Shown: piece after piece, positions 12,601-24,585 of the stretch
Layout: each line of letters opens with the position of its first letter
Position numbering within the stretch: position 1 is the stretch's first letter
Assembly: GCF_038095975.1 (NCBI RefSeq)
Contig: NZ_CP146003.1
Location: 496,001 to 560,000 of the forward strand
Length of the DNA: 64,000 nucleotides
Direction: 5' to 3'
From: Mesomycoplasma ovipneumoniae
GTDB lineage: Bacteria > Bacillota_I > Bacilli_A > Mycoplasmatales > Metamycoplasmataceae
Translations under genes and position numbers: made by a program
The notes under the pieces: generated by a model
Told to the model about the DNA's origin: nothing
The model's database searches: none
Seen by the model: the letters and a program-made list of their open reading frames with translations, nothing else

Positions 12601-13313
12601 ACCCGCTACCAAAAGATGTTAAAGCAAACTTAAAAGGAATTACAAATCCTGAGCAAGCGATTGTAGAAATAAAAAAACAACTTCAATTATTATCAAATAA
12701 TCAGCTAAATTTTGGTCAGAACTATTCATTTGACCCAAAGCTTTTAAATAATCCAGCTCTTTTTAATGTTTATCAAGGCGATTTTGAATCAGCTAAAAGT
12801 CAAGGAAATCTGCCGCTTTCAGGCATTGATTTACCAGGTTATGTAAATTTAGATATAGTAAATGTTGTTCCAAATATCTCGGCTTTAAAAGAAAAGAATT
12901 TGTCAAAAATAAAAATAAATGATATTAAAATAAATTCCAACGATCCACAAAAAATGGCTGAACAGTTAAGAGATCAACTAAATAAACAACTTGTTCCATG
13001 AGGCTTAAATTGAGAAGAATATCTGAATCCGGGAGATTTTGATAAAATTTTAGAGCAAATCCAGCATAACAAGTTTTCAGAAATTAGTTTTAAGCCATCG
13101 AATTATTTAACCGATGGGAACTTAAAATTTAATGTTGAGAACTTTGATTTTGTGCCTTATAACTTTAATTTGCCAGTAACCGAAGAAACAACAAGTTTTA
13201 TTCAAGATAAAAAGAATTTATATTGGTTTATTCCTTTAAGTATCACCGTGTTAGGGATTTTATCCTTTGGGATTTGGTTTTTAATAAGGAAGAAATTCAA
13301 AAAATTTAATTAA
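9609..13313 (+). CDS. Giant ICE surface protein (Mbov_0399 type)
   Basis: A 1234-residue protein from ATG 9609 to TAA 13311-13313, read through many TGA(Trp) codons. It has an N-terminal signal segment (LSKIFLILTPFSSLVFLQS), a very long hydrophilic region and one C-terminal membrane helix (LYWFIPLSITVLGILSFGI, about residues 1203-1222) followed by a basic tail, so most of it should be outside the cell. There is no lipobox Cys. Its place after the transfer ATPase suggests a cell-contact or mating-pair role, but that is inference. It starts 1 nt after the stop of the preceding gene and ends just before a bidirectional terminator. Confidence 0.8.
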
Positions 13314-13345
13314 CAAAAAAACCGCCTTACAAGCGGTTTTTCTTT
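13314..13345. terminator. Bidirectional terminator between convergent ICE genes
   Basis: A run of A, then stem ACCGC/GCGGT with a 7-nt loop (13321-13337), then a T-rich tail. It works on both strands and separates the plus-strand transfer operon from the minus-strand genes. Confidence 0.8.
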
Positions 13346-13385
13346 TGTTTGTTTTTAATATTTTTACCTTTTTGTTTTTGTTTCT

Positions 13386-13658
13386 TTATAAACTCGCTAA
13401 TCAAGTAATAAGATAAATTATTCCACCGACTATCGCCCCTATTCCTATAAATCACAAAATTATTTGAGCACCGCGCAACAAGAATGGCCCAAGAAGGTCG
13501 TATAATACAAAAGCAATTATAAAGAATACTAATTGGAATACTAATTGGATGGGGAAAGTTATTATATCAAGAATACGCAAAAAAGCTTTTCATTTTCTTC
13601 TTCTGATAATTTTTTTAATTTCTTGTTCAATAATATCAGGGAGTATAACTTTTGACAT
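13386..13658 (-). CDS. Small membrane protein, ICE minus-strand operon
   Basis: A 90-residue frame (MSKVILPDIIEQEIKK...) with TGA codons read as Trp, invisible as a long ORF in the standard code. A basic N-terminal part (KKIIRRRKWKAF) is followed by two hydrophobic segments. SD: AAAAAGGAAAAACC before ATG 13658. It is the last gene of a minus-strand set that runs from 16587. Function unknown. Confidence 0.6.
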
Positions 13659-13708
13659 TTGGTTTTTCCTTTTTCTGCTTTTAGGTGGTTTTTTATTTTA
13701 AAAATAAA

Positions 13709-15367
13709 TTAGTTGGTGGGTTGACTGTCGGTTGATTGAGCATTGCTTCTAGTAGTATTTGGTTGAATTGGATCTGGTCTGACAACGGAGGATAAACTCT
13801 CATGATCAAAGTCTTCGTTGTCAATTGAAGCGTCTTCTTTAAACTTAATTCCGTATTTATCTTGATAGTTTTTTAGTCAAGCCCCTCAGACTTTTATGCT
13901 AGCTTTCTTTGCTCCTTGCTTTGCTTCTTCTTTTTTATCTTCGGGAATTAATGGGTCGTTTTGGATGTCTTCTTCGGTTTTTAGATCTTTAATTTCAGGT
14001 AAATAAGGTTTTAGATATTTGTTGAAATACTTAGACTCGCTAGGAACTTCTTTAAGGAGTTTTGTTAGCGTTTTTATTTTGTTGTTTGATGTATTTAAAT
14101 TATTTCTTCAAATTATAGGGGCGATTTTTTGGTTGTAATAGCTAATAAAATCACTAATTAGTGACTGATCGTCTTGGTTATTGGAAATATCAATATTAAA
14201 AACTAAATCTTTTCGCAAGTTTAAATGGTGTTTGGGCTTTAAAAAATTAGCAAGCGCTTTTGTAAAATTGTCGACTTCGCTAAACATTGTAGAACCCAAT
14301 TGGTCACCAATATCTTTGTTTTTGTCTATTAAATCAAAAAGGTATTTTTCAACGTCGTGTATGGTTTCTAAAACATCTCTGGCGATATTAGCAGAGCTTA
14401 TAATTCGCTGAGGGCGAAGCATAAATCACCCGAGTTCATATCATAATTTTTCTGGTTCACTAGGCTTGTAGCCTTTTTTGATGTAATATTCTTCACGAAA
14501 ATAACGGGCTATATCTTCTTTATCATCATCGTCATCAGATAATAGTTTTTTATCAACAACCGAAGGTCAAATTCTTTCATTAGCTAATAAAAAATCAAAA
14601 ACAATAGCATGCTTTATTGTTCTATCACTAGGAATTTGAGCGTTATATTTATCAAGTTCAGGCTTAATCATTGGCAAATAAGTAGCAACCTTTATTTTCT
14701 CCGGATCCACCTTATCGTTATCGCCTAGGTCGTCAGGTATAGGAACATTTGATTTATTGTCTTTATCTTTATCTTTATCGTCTTTGGTATTTCACATTTT
14801 GTTATGCTGATTAACTAGCCCTTGCCTTCAAACTTCAACCGCACCACCGTCTTGCGGACTCTTATAATCAACTAAATTATCATTACGATACTTCCTAATC
14901 TTATTATAAAAATACTCTAATCTTTTTACATACTGTTCTTTATTATATTGGCGAGTACCAAAACCTTTGTTTTCTAAATATTTAGGAATTGATTGTAAAT
15001 AATATCAATAAGGCAACAGTCCGTATTTTCCAGAAAGAAAACTTGCATCAACAATTTCTTCGGTATAATTTTTGGCAACATCAAAACGGTTTTTTGTTTC
15101 TTTTGGATTTTTCTTTTGACCGTTAAATCCGAGAACCGAATTAGAAATTATTTCAGAATTTTCTTCTAAGATCGGGCTTCCTTTTTCCGGATTGGCAGTT
15201 TTAGGATTATAAGATCCTTGAGGTGGAACAAGCGATTTTGAGATTTGTTTTTGGATTTCTTGATAAGGGTGAATACAAGATACTACCAGAGTTGGTAGTG
15301 CTAAAAAACTACTAGATAATAATAAAATTTTGTTTTTTTTCAATTTTTTATAGATCAAATGCAACAT
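13709..15367 (-). CDS. ICE-encoded lipoprotein of unknown function
   Basis: A 552-residue lipoprotein. The signal peptide ends in the lipobox LPTLVVSC, so the mature protein should be lipid-anchored at Cys ~32. The rest is hydrophilic and Asp/Lys-rich (KDDKDKDKDNKSN), with a helical middle part and a Thr/Ser/Gln-rich end (PIQPNTTRSNAQSTDSQPTN). The start at 15367 is preferred because GGAG lies 7 nt upstream; an in-frame ATG at 15379 is the alternative. It overlaps the end of the small gene upstream. Surface lipoproteins of this kind are typical cargo or contact factors on mycoplasma ICEs, but no domain is recognised. Confidence 0.75.
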
Positions 15368-15554
15368 AAAATACTCCATAAATTAAACAAGCAATCATTG
15401 TAAAATAAAAATAAGTTAAGTTTCGTTTACGCTTTGGCGTTTTATAAATAAATGCTTTTAGTCTATTTGTTTGCTTAACTTTTGCAATATAAATTCCAAA
15501 ACTAGATCAAAAAACCAGTGAAGAAATCGCGCCGATTAAGTGTCCAACTTCCAT
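15348..15554 (-). CDS. Small two-helix membrane protein
   Basis: A 68-residue frame starting MEVGHLIGAISSLVFWSS, with an N-terminal and a C-terminal membrane helix joined by a very basic loop (KTPKRKRNLTY). The SD AAAAAAAGGAAGAAAA precedes the ATG. It overlaps the lipoprotein start by 20 nt, so the two are translationally coupled. Function unknown. Confidence 0.6.
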
Positions 15555-15570
15555 ATTTTTCTTCCTTTTT

Positions 15571-16587
15571 TTACATTTTCATTTTTGGTCCATCTTTTTT
15601 AAATTTTTCTCGTTCTTTTAGAATACTGCTAAATTCATATTCTAAGTGATTAAAATCAAAAATATCACTTTGATTATTTTCTTTTTGCATTATTAATTTG
15701 AATATTTCAAAATTGTCTAGATTATGACTTAAATTATTTTCTTCAAGCCAATTTATCATAAATTCAAAGTCATTTTTCTGTAAGTCTTCTATTAATTCAT
15801 CATAATCAATTATTGATTTAGTAATTATTTTTGCATCAATATTAATAGGTATTATTGGCTGTTCTAATGAATTATATTGTTTAATAATTTCCATTGAATT
15901 AAGTCCTTTTTGAATGAATTTATTCTTTTGAATTCATTCAAATAAAGGCGAATAAATTTTTTCTTCTTCGTATTCTTTCTTAGCAAGAGATAAATTATTT
16001 CTTAAAAGATTAAGATTTTGAGGATCTCTTTCCTTTTGTAAGGTTTCCTTTTTTAAATTTATTTCTAGTGATTTTGAAGAATTATTGTAATCTTTTTTAA
16101 GATGCCAATCGCTAGCATATAGTACTTTTGGGATGGCTTTTTGCATATTTACATCATAATTCACATGTGTAAGGACTATAAACGGTGGTTTTTCATTTAG
16201 AAAAGAATTGATAGTATTAAAAATTTTGTTTGCATAATAATAATCTAATTCTTGAGTATCCCAAATTTTAGTTTGATTTTTCTTTAAAAACTCTTCCAAA
16301 TCCTCTTTGTCTATATAAAAAATTTGGGAGCAGTCAAGATATGAGTCTTTTCTAAATAATGTTTTTGGTTTGTTTGATTTGGGTATCTCAATTTCACTTT
16401 TTAATTTTTTTCTAATTTCACCGTTTTTTTTATGTTTGGAACGAGCTTTAACATAGTAATATAAATCAGTATTTGAATCATAAAAAATAACAACAGGATG
16501 CGCTTCTATTGTTTCTTCAAGACTAGTAAAAATAAGAGAGTCGTTAAAACTAGTGGGTGTAAATTTTTCTATTAGTTTTTTAGTCAT
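15571..16587 (-). CDS. Mbov_0400-type ICE protein with a possible MazF/ToxN-like N-terminal domain
   Basis: One 338-residue frame. The apparent break at 15934 is a TGA(Trp) and the frame continues unbroken to 15571. Residues 1-110 hold beta-rich segments (HPVVIFYDSNTDLYYYVKARSK, then SYLDCSQIFYI) separated by a basic loop. This recalls the small beta-barrel of MazF/ToxN endoribonucleases, but I see no diagnostic motif. The C-terminal half is charged and helical. SD AAAGGGGG before ATG 16587 is strong. It is divergent from the transposase gene and shares a 123-bp intergenic region with it, the same arrangement as Mbov_0400/0401. Confidence 0.65.
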
Positions 16588-16710
16588 CTCAATTTCCCCC
16601 TTTGGATAAAAATTTATTCTTACTAAATTTATATTATAAAGGAAAAGAAGTTAAATTTTCCTAAAATTTTTCTGTTTTTTTAAAAAATTTCTAATATAAA
16701 ATAAAAAATT
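16588..16710. promoter_or_regulatory. Divergent promoter region between the Mbov_0400- and Mbov_0401-type genes
   Basis: The minus-strand gene has a -10 TATAAT (complement of ATTATA, 16633-16638). The plus-strand gene has only a TATAAA close to its ATG and no clear SD, so its transcript may be short-leadered. The shared 123 bp would allow co-regulation. Confidence 0.4.
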
Positions 16711-17928
16711 ATGATTTACACGTCTGAAGAAAAAACAATTTTAATTAATAATTTAATAGAAAAAATTAAAGCAGAAGATGAAAAGTTTTTAGAAAAAGTT
16801 AAACAAACCCCTGACCAGGGATTTCATTCGAAAATTAAAAGAAAACTGAAAACTGAATACGGAAAAATTGAAATCAAGATTAATAGATATTGAAAAAAAG
16901 TTTCAGTTGGAGATGAAAATGGCGAGGTAATTGCTAGAAAAAGAAAAGTATTTTATTGTGATGCTTTTAGTAATTTAGTAAAAAAAGGAAAAACAATTAC
17001 AAATTCATTAATCAAAAAAATTATTAATTTTTGTTACGAAGTTAAATATGGAAGCTCTATTTCTAGAATGTTTGAGAAGGTAGTTTCGGTTAGTTCTGTA
17101 AATTTAATATTAAAAAAAATTGATACAACCAGTTACTTAGAAAACTTTCAAGCACTAAGCGCTGGTCAAAATTATATTAATTTGGCCGTTGATGATTCAT
17201 TCCATCGGGTAGTAGAGAATAAAAAAACTTATAAAATTAAAAATAGAATGTTGGTTTTATATTTAGGCAAACAAAACGGGAAAGTTTATGGGAAAACCAA
17301 CATTCTAGAAGTCAGAAAAGTTAACAGCGCTGGTTTTAGTATTGATCAACTAGCACAAATTGTCAAAGATATTATTCGAGATATTTATAAGAAAAATTTA
17401 AAAATAATTGTGTATGGTGATGGTGCAAAATGAATAAGAAATTTATCGAAAAAACTTGATGCAATTTACATTTTAGATAAATTTCATTTAATAAAAAAGC
17501 TTTCAGATTTAGTTTCACTAAAAAATAACAATTCACTAAATCGTTTTTTGTTTGAAGAAAAATTTCCAAAACTTTATCAAAAGTTATCGGATTATTTCGA
17601 ACAGAACCAAAGTGACAAAGTTGTTTTAGAACTCAGGCAAATAATAAAATATCTTCAGACTGTATTAGGAAAATATCCTTTACTTTTTAGTAAAATTAAA
17701 CAGAAAATTGAAGAAGCAGGACAATTTTTGCGTTATGTAATTTCAAACTTAGAAGCAATTAACCAGTTATTTTCATTCAAGAGTGCGAGCAGCTATACAG
17801 AAAGTTTTGTAGCTAGTCTAATAAAATTTAATACTAAAATTAAGTATTCAACTTTTTCATTTGATCGTTATTTTAATAATTTAACTTTACATCATCAAAA
17901 AAACAGAGCTAATTTAGTCATAGTTTAA
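16711..17928 (+). CDS. ICE transposase-like DDE recombinase (Mbov_0401 type)
   Basis: A 405-residue protein from ATG 16711 to TAA 17926-17928. An N-terminal part with an HTH-like region precedes a DDE-type catalytic core with INLAVDDSFHR (first Asp, about residue 160) and IIVYGDGAKWI (second Asp, about residue 233), as in the UPF0236/ISLre2-like and Mutator-like enzymes. A Glu in the helical C-terminal part (YTESF) may be the third acidic residue. In M. agalactiae, a DDE recombinase of this type carries out ICE excision and integration, and the gene lies at the ICE edge, as it does here. It appears intact. Confidence 0.85.
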
Positions 17929-18321
17929 GTTTTTTGCTATAATTTGAGTATTCTATTTTTTTGGAATTTTTTATATTACTACGTAATATATAATCAAAAA
18001 CTAGTTAAAAAGTAAAAAAATAAGAAATAGTAGTTTTTATTTTTGAGTCAAAATTACATTTTCCTTCTTATAATACTAGTATTATAAGAAGAGCATGAAG
18101 AGGAATGTCTTTTCGTCAGAAAAAATTTGGACGTGCCGGCTTATTAAAAGAAAAATTCAAAGGGATGCTGTGGATTTTTCTTTTAATAAGAATCAGGAAA
18201 AAGTAAAAAAAAATTTTATAGTTTTAGTTTTTTTATGGTACAATAATGTTATCAAGGCCGGATCACAAATTTTGTTAGCCCACAAAAAATCTGGAAAAAC
18301 AAAAAGAAGCGGGGTAAAATA
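17929..18321. other. ICE/chromosome boundary region with three inverted repeats and a promoter
   Basis: No convincing gene. It holds an 8-bp stem TATATTAC/GTAATATA (17972-17990), a perfect 26-bp palindrome (18065-18090) and a perfect 17-bp inverted repeat with a 17-nt loop (18140-18156 / 18174-18190). A -10-like TACAAT at 18238-18243 fits transcription of the hydrolase gene at 18322. A 75-codon ORF (18095-18322) and a 33-codon ORF (18105-18206) span these structures and look incidental. The ICE right end should lie within this interval; its inverted repeat cannot be confirmed because the left end is outside the window. Confidence 0.6.
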
Positions 18322-21300
18322 ATGAAAAAAAGTATCTCAAAACCTGATTTTTCTAAAGCATTCAAAATATTTTTGAGTTTTAGCACCTTATCTTTAACAA
18401 TTTCTGGAATTACTTTGATTGGTATAAAAAATCGCGATAAAACCGATCAAATTAACATACCAATTACCCACTCGGTCCAAGAAACTGAAGAGCTTTTGGA
18501 TAAAATTAATTATTTATCATTAGGTGATTCGATTTCTGCTGGTTTTAACTGGGATTATTCTTTTGATGTTAGAGGTATGCTTGATGAAAAAAATCAAGTA
18601 AAAGGACTTTCGTATCCTGCCTTTTTTGCTAATTTTATTCAGAAAGTTAATCCAAACGCCCTTAAATCATTTGACAATTTGGCACTTTCTTGAACAACAG
18701 TCACAGATTGACTATATTTACTTAATCCTGAAAATGAAAAATACAAAAATTCAGATAAAACACATTTTCGTTTCAATTATCATCTAGATAAAAAATTAAA
18801 TTCGCCATATGGACAGCAAATTCGTGAAGTTTTTGATGACTTTTCAGCAACAAGTTTTCCAAAACTCCACAAAAAAATCCAAGATTCAAATTTAATAACA
18901 CTTTCATTAGGGGCAAACGATTTAATTGAGTCTATTGATTTTCGTGTAATTGCAAAACCACTCCAAAAACTTGCCACAAAAGCTGAAGCAAGTTTTGAAT
19001 TTATGCAAAATATTGAACTAGCCTACCAAAAAACTTATCGAAATTTGCTAACTTTAGTTGAAAATTTGCGCAAAATCAACCCTAATGTTCGAATCGTTTT
19101 AGTCGGTTATAATTCTTTGACATCAAATATTGTTAAATTTTTTGAAAAATTACTAACAAATGAAATAGGTTTGCCCGAAAATTACGCTAATTTAGCAATA
19201 AAACGTCTAAATTCAACAATTAAACAGGTTGCCAAAGTTCAAAAAGTTCAGTATGTTGACTTGTATAATGAAAAAATTTGACAAGAAAATCCAACTGAAT
19301 TTGCATCAAAAGAATTAGATATTCACCCTTCGACAAAAGGTTACAAAAAAATGGCCCAAGACCTCTTGTTCAAACTTGCTTTAGAACAAGATATTTTATT
19401 TAAAAACGAAGAACACAAAAAATTAGGTTGAGATAAGGATTATATCGAAAAAGATTTAAATAATTATCGTCGTACTTTAAATATAGCATCAAATTCACGA
19501 ATTCTTGAGGCCTTAAGTCTTGATGGCTCAACTGATAAGTTTATTTCTGAGACCTCTCAAATCGAAACAAGAACGACTGCAGATATTAAAAAAACTGAAA
19601 AATCACCGCTTGAAAATTTTGTAAATGTTATATTAAATAATAATTTTGGTGATTTTTTAAGCCGTTTTGTTCAGTTAGGACTCCAAAATAATCCAGGCGT
19701 GCAAAAAACTTTAACTGATTTTTGACAACAAAACCAAAAAGCAGGTGCTTCTTTTGCCCAAATTTTGCAAAAAATTTTCTCAAGTGGGTTTTTTAGTCAA
19801 ATAATTACGCGTTTTCAGACTTATGTTCAAAATATTATTGATACCCAGAACTGAGAAAAGGCAACAATTTCTGATTTAGTTAATCAAATTTTTGCCGACT
19901 TTGATGAAAAACAGATAATTGATGTTTTAAATACTGTTGTAACTTCTGAATTTGCCAGTGAAAATCCTGAAAAAACTAAAGAACTAATTTTTGCTTCTAT
20001 TTTTGGCCAAAGTTTAGTTCAGGATCTTATAATTAACAATATTATCAAACTTGATGTTGCATATAAAGATAATTTAAAGGTAGTTTTTACTTTTGACTCA
20101 ATTAGAAAATTATTTACAAAAATAATTACTGATTTTCAACTTCGCACAAAAGACTATGAAAATTCTGCCACTTTTCAGCAAATAATCCAAACTTACCTTG
20201 AAAATCCTCAAAATGACGCTGATAATGTTAGTTTTATTCGCAATTTTATCTCAGAAACACTAAAACATCATGAGTCTGTTAAGGTTCTAGTTGGCATTAT
20301 TAACGATAATTTTAATTTTAATTTGTCTAAAAATGATCAAGATTCGCTCACTGATCTTTTAGTTTCGCTTGCTGATGTTATTGTCCGGACAAATGTCTGG
20401 ACCAAATTGAATGACATTGCTGCTAAAAACTTTTTAGAAGTTATTAAAAAAAGCGATTATAAAAATATTGAGAGCATTTCATCAATTTTTGCTGACCAAA
20501 TTTATACAAATTACACATCTTTTTTTAAAGATTCCAAAAATTTACTTGATTTATTTTACGAACTTTTAAGTTTTGAGCTAAGCAATAATCAAATTGAATC
20601 ACTTAAAAAATTACTTAATAAATTTTACCCAATTTTAACAAAATTTGACCTAAGCAACTTTATTGATACTTCTTCACCAAATTATGCTAGTTTTTCCTTT
20701 CTTTTTGATTCGGTCAAAGATTTTTTAGTTTCAAATTCATTCAAACCTTTATCAGATATCGTAAATTCAGCAATTAATGATTTTTTAGTAAATAAAAGCC
20801 AATATAAGCGAATTGATGATTTAAATCGTTTTGGTTTTCAGTTTTTAGCTAATAATTTGCCAAAACTTGAAGAAAATATTTATGATTTTATTGCACAAAA
20901 TGTTAAAAATGAAAAGTTTTTAACTAGTCTAATTGATTTAATTAGTAGTTCGTTAAGCGACCAAGGTCTAAAACCTACATCGGTTAAAACTTTTTCGGAA
21001 ATTATTAGGCTAATTTTTGAGGATTTTTATTCTAAATATCAAATTTGAAAAGAAGATAAAACAAGTCCGACTAACAATTTAATTTTTGCTTTTGTTAAAG
21101 GTGCAATAAATACTTTTGAAACCTTTACAAAATCAAATTTTAGCCAGTATGATTCTCTCAAAACTAACCTTGAATCGGCAAGACAAGCAAATAATGAATC
21201 AGAAATTCAAGAATATTCAGCAAAAATCACACTTCTTGACCAACAACTTTCATTTCAAAATTTTTCTAGTTATTTTCTAAATAACTTTTTTAGCCAAGAA

Positions 21301-24264
21301 CAAATTTATTCACTTTTAAAAAGTCTTGCTAGCCTTGATTTTAAAAGTAAAATTTCAACTCAAGATTTGGTTTTATTTTTCAAAAACCTTTTTGATCAAT
21401 CATTTTTACATAAACAGTTAATCGAAAAATTAAGCCAAAATAGCTTTTTTAATAAGGAAAAAATTCAAAAACCCCTTTTAAATATTTTATCTAGCTTCTT
21501 TGAATCTTCAGAAGTTGAAGCATTACTTTCAAAACTTATTGATTACTTTTTTGACGATAAAAAGTTTGAAGAACACCCTGATTTTAGTTCGTTAATTCAG
21601 AATTTTATTACAGAAAATTCTGAATTAATTGAAAAAGTTTTTACACTTTTTTTAGGAAATACAACAACTTGAGAATCAATCTCCCAATTTTTACGGGCAA
21701 TTTTGGATGAATATAAACTAAATTTAACGCAAGATTCTGTTAATACAATCTTAGAACTTGTTCGTGATTTTTTGACAAAACTAAAAGATTCAATTCTAAG
21801 CGTTCAAAATGAGACAACAATACAACCGCCGTTAATAATAAAATCAATAATTACTATTATTCTTGATGCAATTTCTAATAATCCAACCCCTAATAAATCG
21901 GTTATTGAGACTTTATTTGATAGTTTTAGCGTTGATATTGCAAATAATTATTATTCTTCAACGGCAACAAGTACCCAAGATTCAAGTAAAATTAATCAAG
22001 ATAAAATTTCTTCATTAATTGCTGAAGTAATGAAAACTGAACCTATTTCAGAGCAAATTAAATCAAGTTTATCAAGCATTCCACAAGAATATCGTGAAGA
22101 TATTGCTCCAATTTTTGATTCATTCTTACAATCTGATGGACTTAAAGATTTATTTAATTCCTATTTTAAAATAGTTGCAAAAGCAAAAATTAATAAGCCA
22201 TTGAATAATTTATCGTTAATTAAGTCTTTATTTGAAAAGCAATATTTTAATAAAATTATCGGTGAATTTATTGTTCAATTAGACGAAAAAAAGAATAATC
22301 TAACAGGCAATTTTACAAAACTATCAGAAAAAATTTTTAATACTAAATTTGATCAAACGGAATTTGAATCTTTTTTCAAGCTAATTAAGAAAATAATTAA
22401 AAATAATATTGATAGTTATTACACCGATGAGCCAGAATCAATAGATATTTTTTCAGATCAACCTCAACAAATAAATGTGAGTCAAAATATTGTTGATCTT
22501 CGAATTATAGCTCAACCATTTAGTGATTCTGATTCTGAACAAGATTCTGCAAGTTCATCTCCAACAGAAACGCAAAAACTGAGCCCAGTCAAAAAGGACG
22601 CAAATTATTCAAAAGAAAATGCTTTTTTAACAAAACTTATAACTATTTTGACTAAATTAACTAACGGTCAGTTTTCTACTTCCAATTTGAATTCATTATT
22701 AGAAACCGAGATTGGAAATGAAGAGTTTATCGTTGATCTAGTCAAGCAAATTGCAGCAGTTTATAGTGAAATTCAGGACTCAGAAAAAAATAATATTTGA
22801 GATATATTGACAAAAATTTTTAAATCTGACTTTTTCAAAGAAAAAATTGAGCTATTAAGCGTTGGAAATATTTCCAGTTTTTCAATCTTTAGCGGTCTGT
22901 CAGAAGAAACCAAGAAAAAAATTGAGCCAACATTTAAAAGTTTGTTGTTAGAATTTTTACCAAATTCTGCAAACAAACTTTTTATTTTTCGAATTTTAGA
23001 TTATATAAATAAAAATCAAGAATTATTTAATGATGTAAAAACATTTTCAGGAATCTTAACTAAATTTTTAAGCGATAAAAACACCGACCAAACCCAGAAT
23101 TCACAAAAGCAAACAAATACCCAATTTCTGAAGAACTATTTGTGACATGTGCTTAATTTTTTAGTAAAACATGAAGGATTTTTAGATATAGCAGTTGATG
23201 TAATTGCCTCATATTTGAATTTAAATTTAGACAACAACTCAAATTTAACTAATAAAGTTCAAAAACCAAGAGAGATTCCTAAAACTTTTTTAAAAGAATT
23301 TATTGGTCTAGGTTTTGACAATCCTTTAATTTCTGATATTTTAGATCAAATGTTAGCAGCAGTTAAAACTTTAGATTCAAGTAAAGAAGCATCTAGTTTT
23401 TTCAGTGCCATTTTTAGTAAATTAGATTTTGCAAAATTAATTAATCTTGATTTAGTCGTTAAAATTGAACCAAAAATTAGTGTAGATGATTCAACAGGTA
23501 AAGCTTCAACCGAACAAAAAGATTTAATTAATGAAGAAAATTTAACATTAAACGCACCAACTGGACAAAAAATATCAACCAAAACACTCGCTGACTTTTT
23601 TGATTTAATATTTTTAGCCTCACCGGACTGAAATAATAAAAATGAAAATAAAGCTTCGCCAATTTTAAAAGAATTAAATCATATAAAATACACCGGAATT
23701 TCTTTTCAGGATCTTTTTACATCAAATAAAAAAGATCCTCAACTTGAAGCAATTTCAAAATTATTTCATAGAATTTGATACTCTGAGGGCAAAGATTCTA
23801 ACAGAATATCAATCAAGAATTTTAAAGATTCATCAAAAGGAAGACTTCTTTATAGACTAGCGCTAATCCTTCTTTTTTATACTTATGAATCTAGGATTTC
23901 TCAAAATTATTGATTTAGATCCCAATTATTTTATGGTAGTTTTTTATCCTCTTGGAAAGCTTCTGAAATAATACGTGCCTCATTGCACAATGGAAGCCAA
24001 TCTAAAGTAAGCAATTCGAATGATAGAGAATACAAGAAATTTATTGATGACATAATAGGGAATCCTGTCAAATCCAAAACTCGATGAGGGTGAACGAATT
24101 GATATACGCCTTCCAACGTAAAGCTGAATGACATGATTACAATGATTTATTATAATTCTGACAGTAATCGGTTTTCCAGCCGCACAAAGCAACCTAGATT
24201 AAAAGACCAAATTTTGCAGCAAATCCACGATGGAACTTATCCTAATGATTATGAAAAGCCCTAA
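18322..24264 (+). CDS. Very large secreted SGNH/GDSL hydrolase
   Basis: A 1980-residue exported protein. A signal or anchor segment (FKIFLSFSTLSLTISGITLIG, residues ~13-33) has no lipobox Cys. The SGNH catalytic set is complete in the first 340 residues: YLSLGDSISAG (Ser ~70), SLGANDLIE (Asn ~199) and DIHPSTKGY (Asp ~333, His ~335). The remaining ~1600 residues are helical and Lys/Asn/Ser-rich, without recognised domains; sequence such as LFDSFLVSNSFKPL recurs loosely, suggesting diverged helical repeats. The enzyme should cleave lipid or sugar esters outside the cell. Lipid scavenging from host membranes is an inference, since mycoplasmas make no fatty acids. It ends at TAA 24262-24264. Confidence 0.85.
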
Positions 24265-24285
24265 AAATTAATATACTACTTGAGT

Positions 24286-24310
24286 AAAACTTTTATTAAC
24301 AAAGTTTTTT
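24286..24310 (+). terminator. Intrinsic terminator after the GDSL hydrolase gene
   Basis: Stem AAAACTTT/AAAGTTTT with a 7-nt loop, followed by TTTTTTC, 22 nt after the stop codon. Confidence 0.6.
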
Positions 24311-24571
24311 CTATCAAAAGTTTAGGATATTTTTGTATCTTCAAGTCGTTTTTACTGTAATCATGAGGAAATTTATTACTTGAATTTTTTCATCAAAATC
24401 TTGCAAAAATTAGAAGAATCCTCCCAAAATTGATTGCTTTTCTCACTAAGTTTATAATTTTTTGGAAAAAATTTAATTTTGAAATCAAAATATTTAATAT
24501 TCCGAAAAACATAATTTTAATATTTTAAAAATTGTATCGGTATAAAATAATAATATCGAGTAAATTTATGG

Positions 24572-24577
24572 TATAAT
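24572..24577 (+). promoter_or_regulatory. Extended -10 promoter giving a leaderless mRNA
   Basis: ATGGTATAAT: a TATAAT with an upstream TGG extension, only 8 nt before the ATG at 24586. Transcription would begin at or next to the start codon, and no SD is present. The rest of the 24311-24571 interval shows nothing but AT-rich sequence. Confidence 0.6.
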
Positions 24578-24585
24578 TTCACAAA

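Noticed and set aside
18095..18322. 75-codon ORF ending in AHKKSGKTKRSGVK, similar to the start of ribosomal protein L27
   Set aside because: Similarity covers only a dozen residues, there is no SD, and the ORF runs across large palindromes and the hydrolase promoter.
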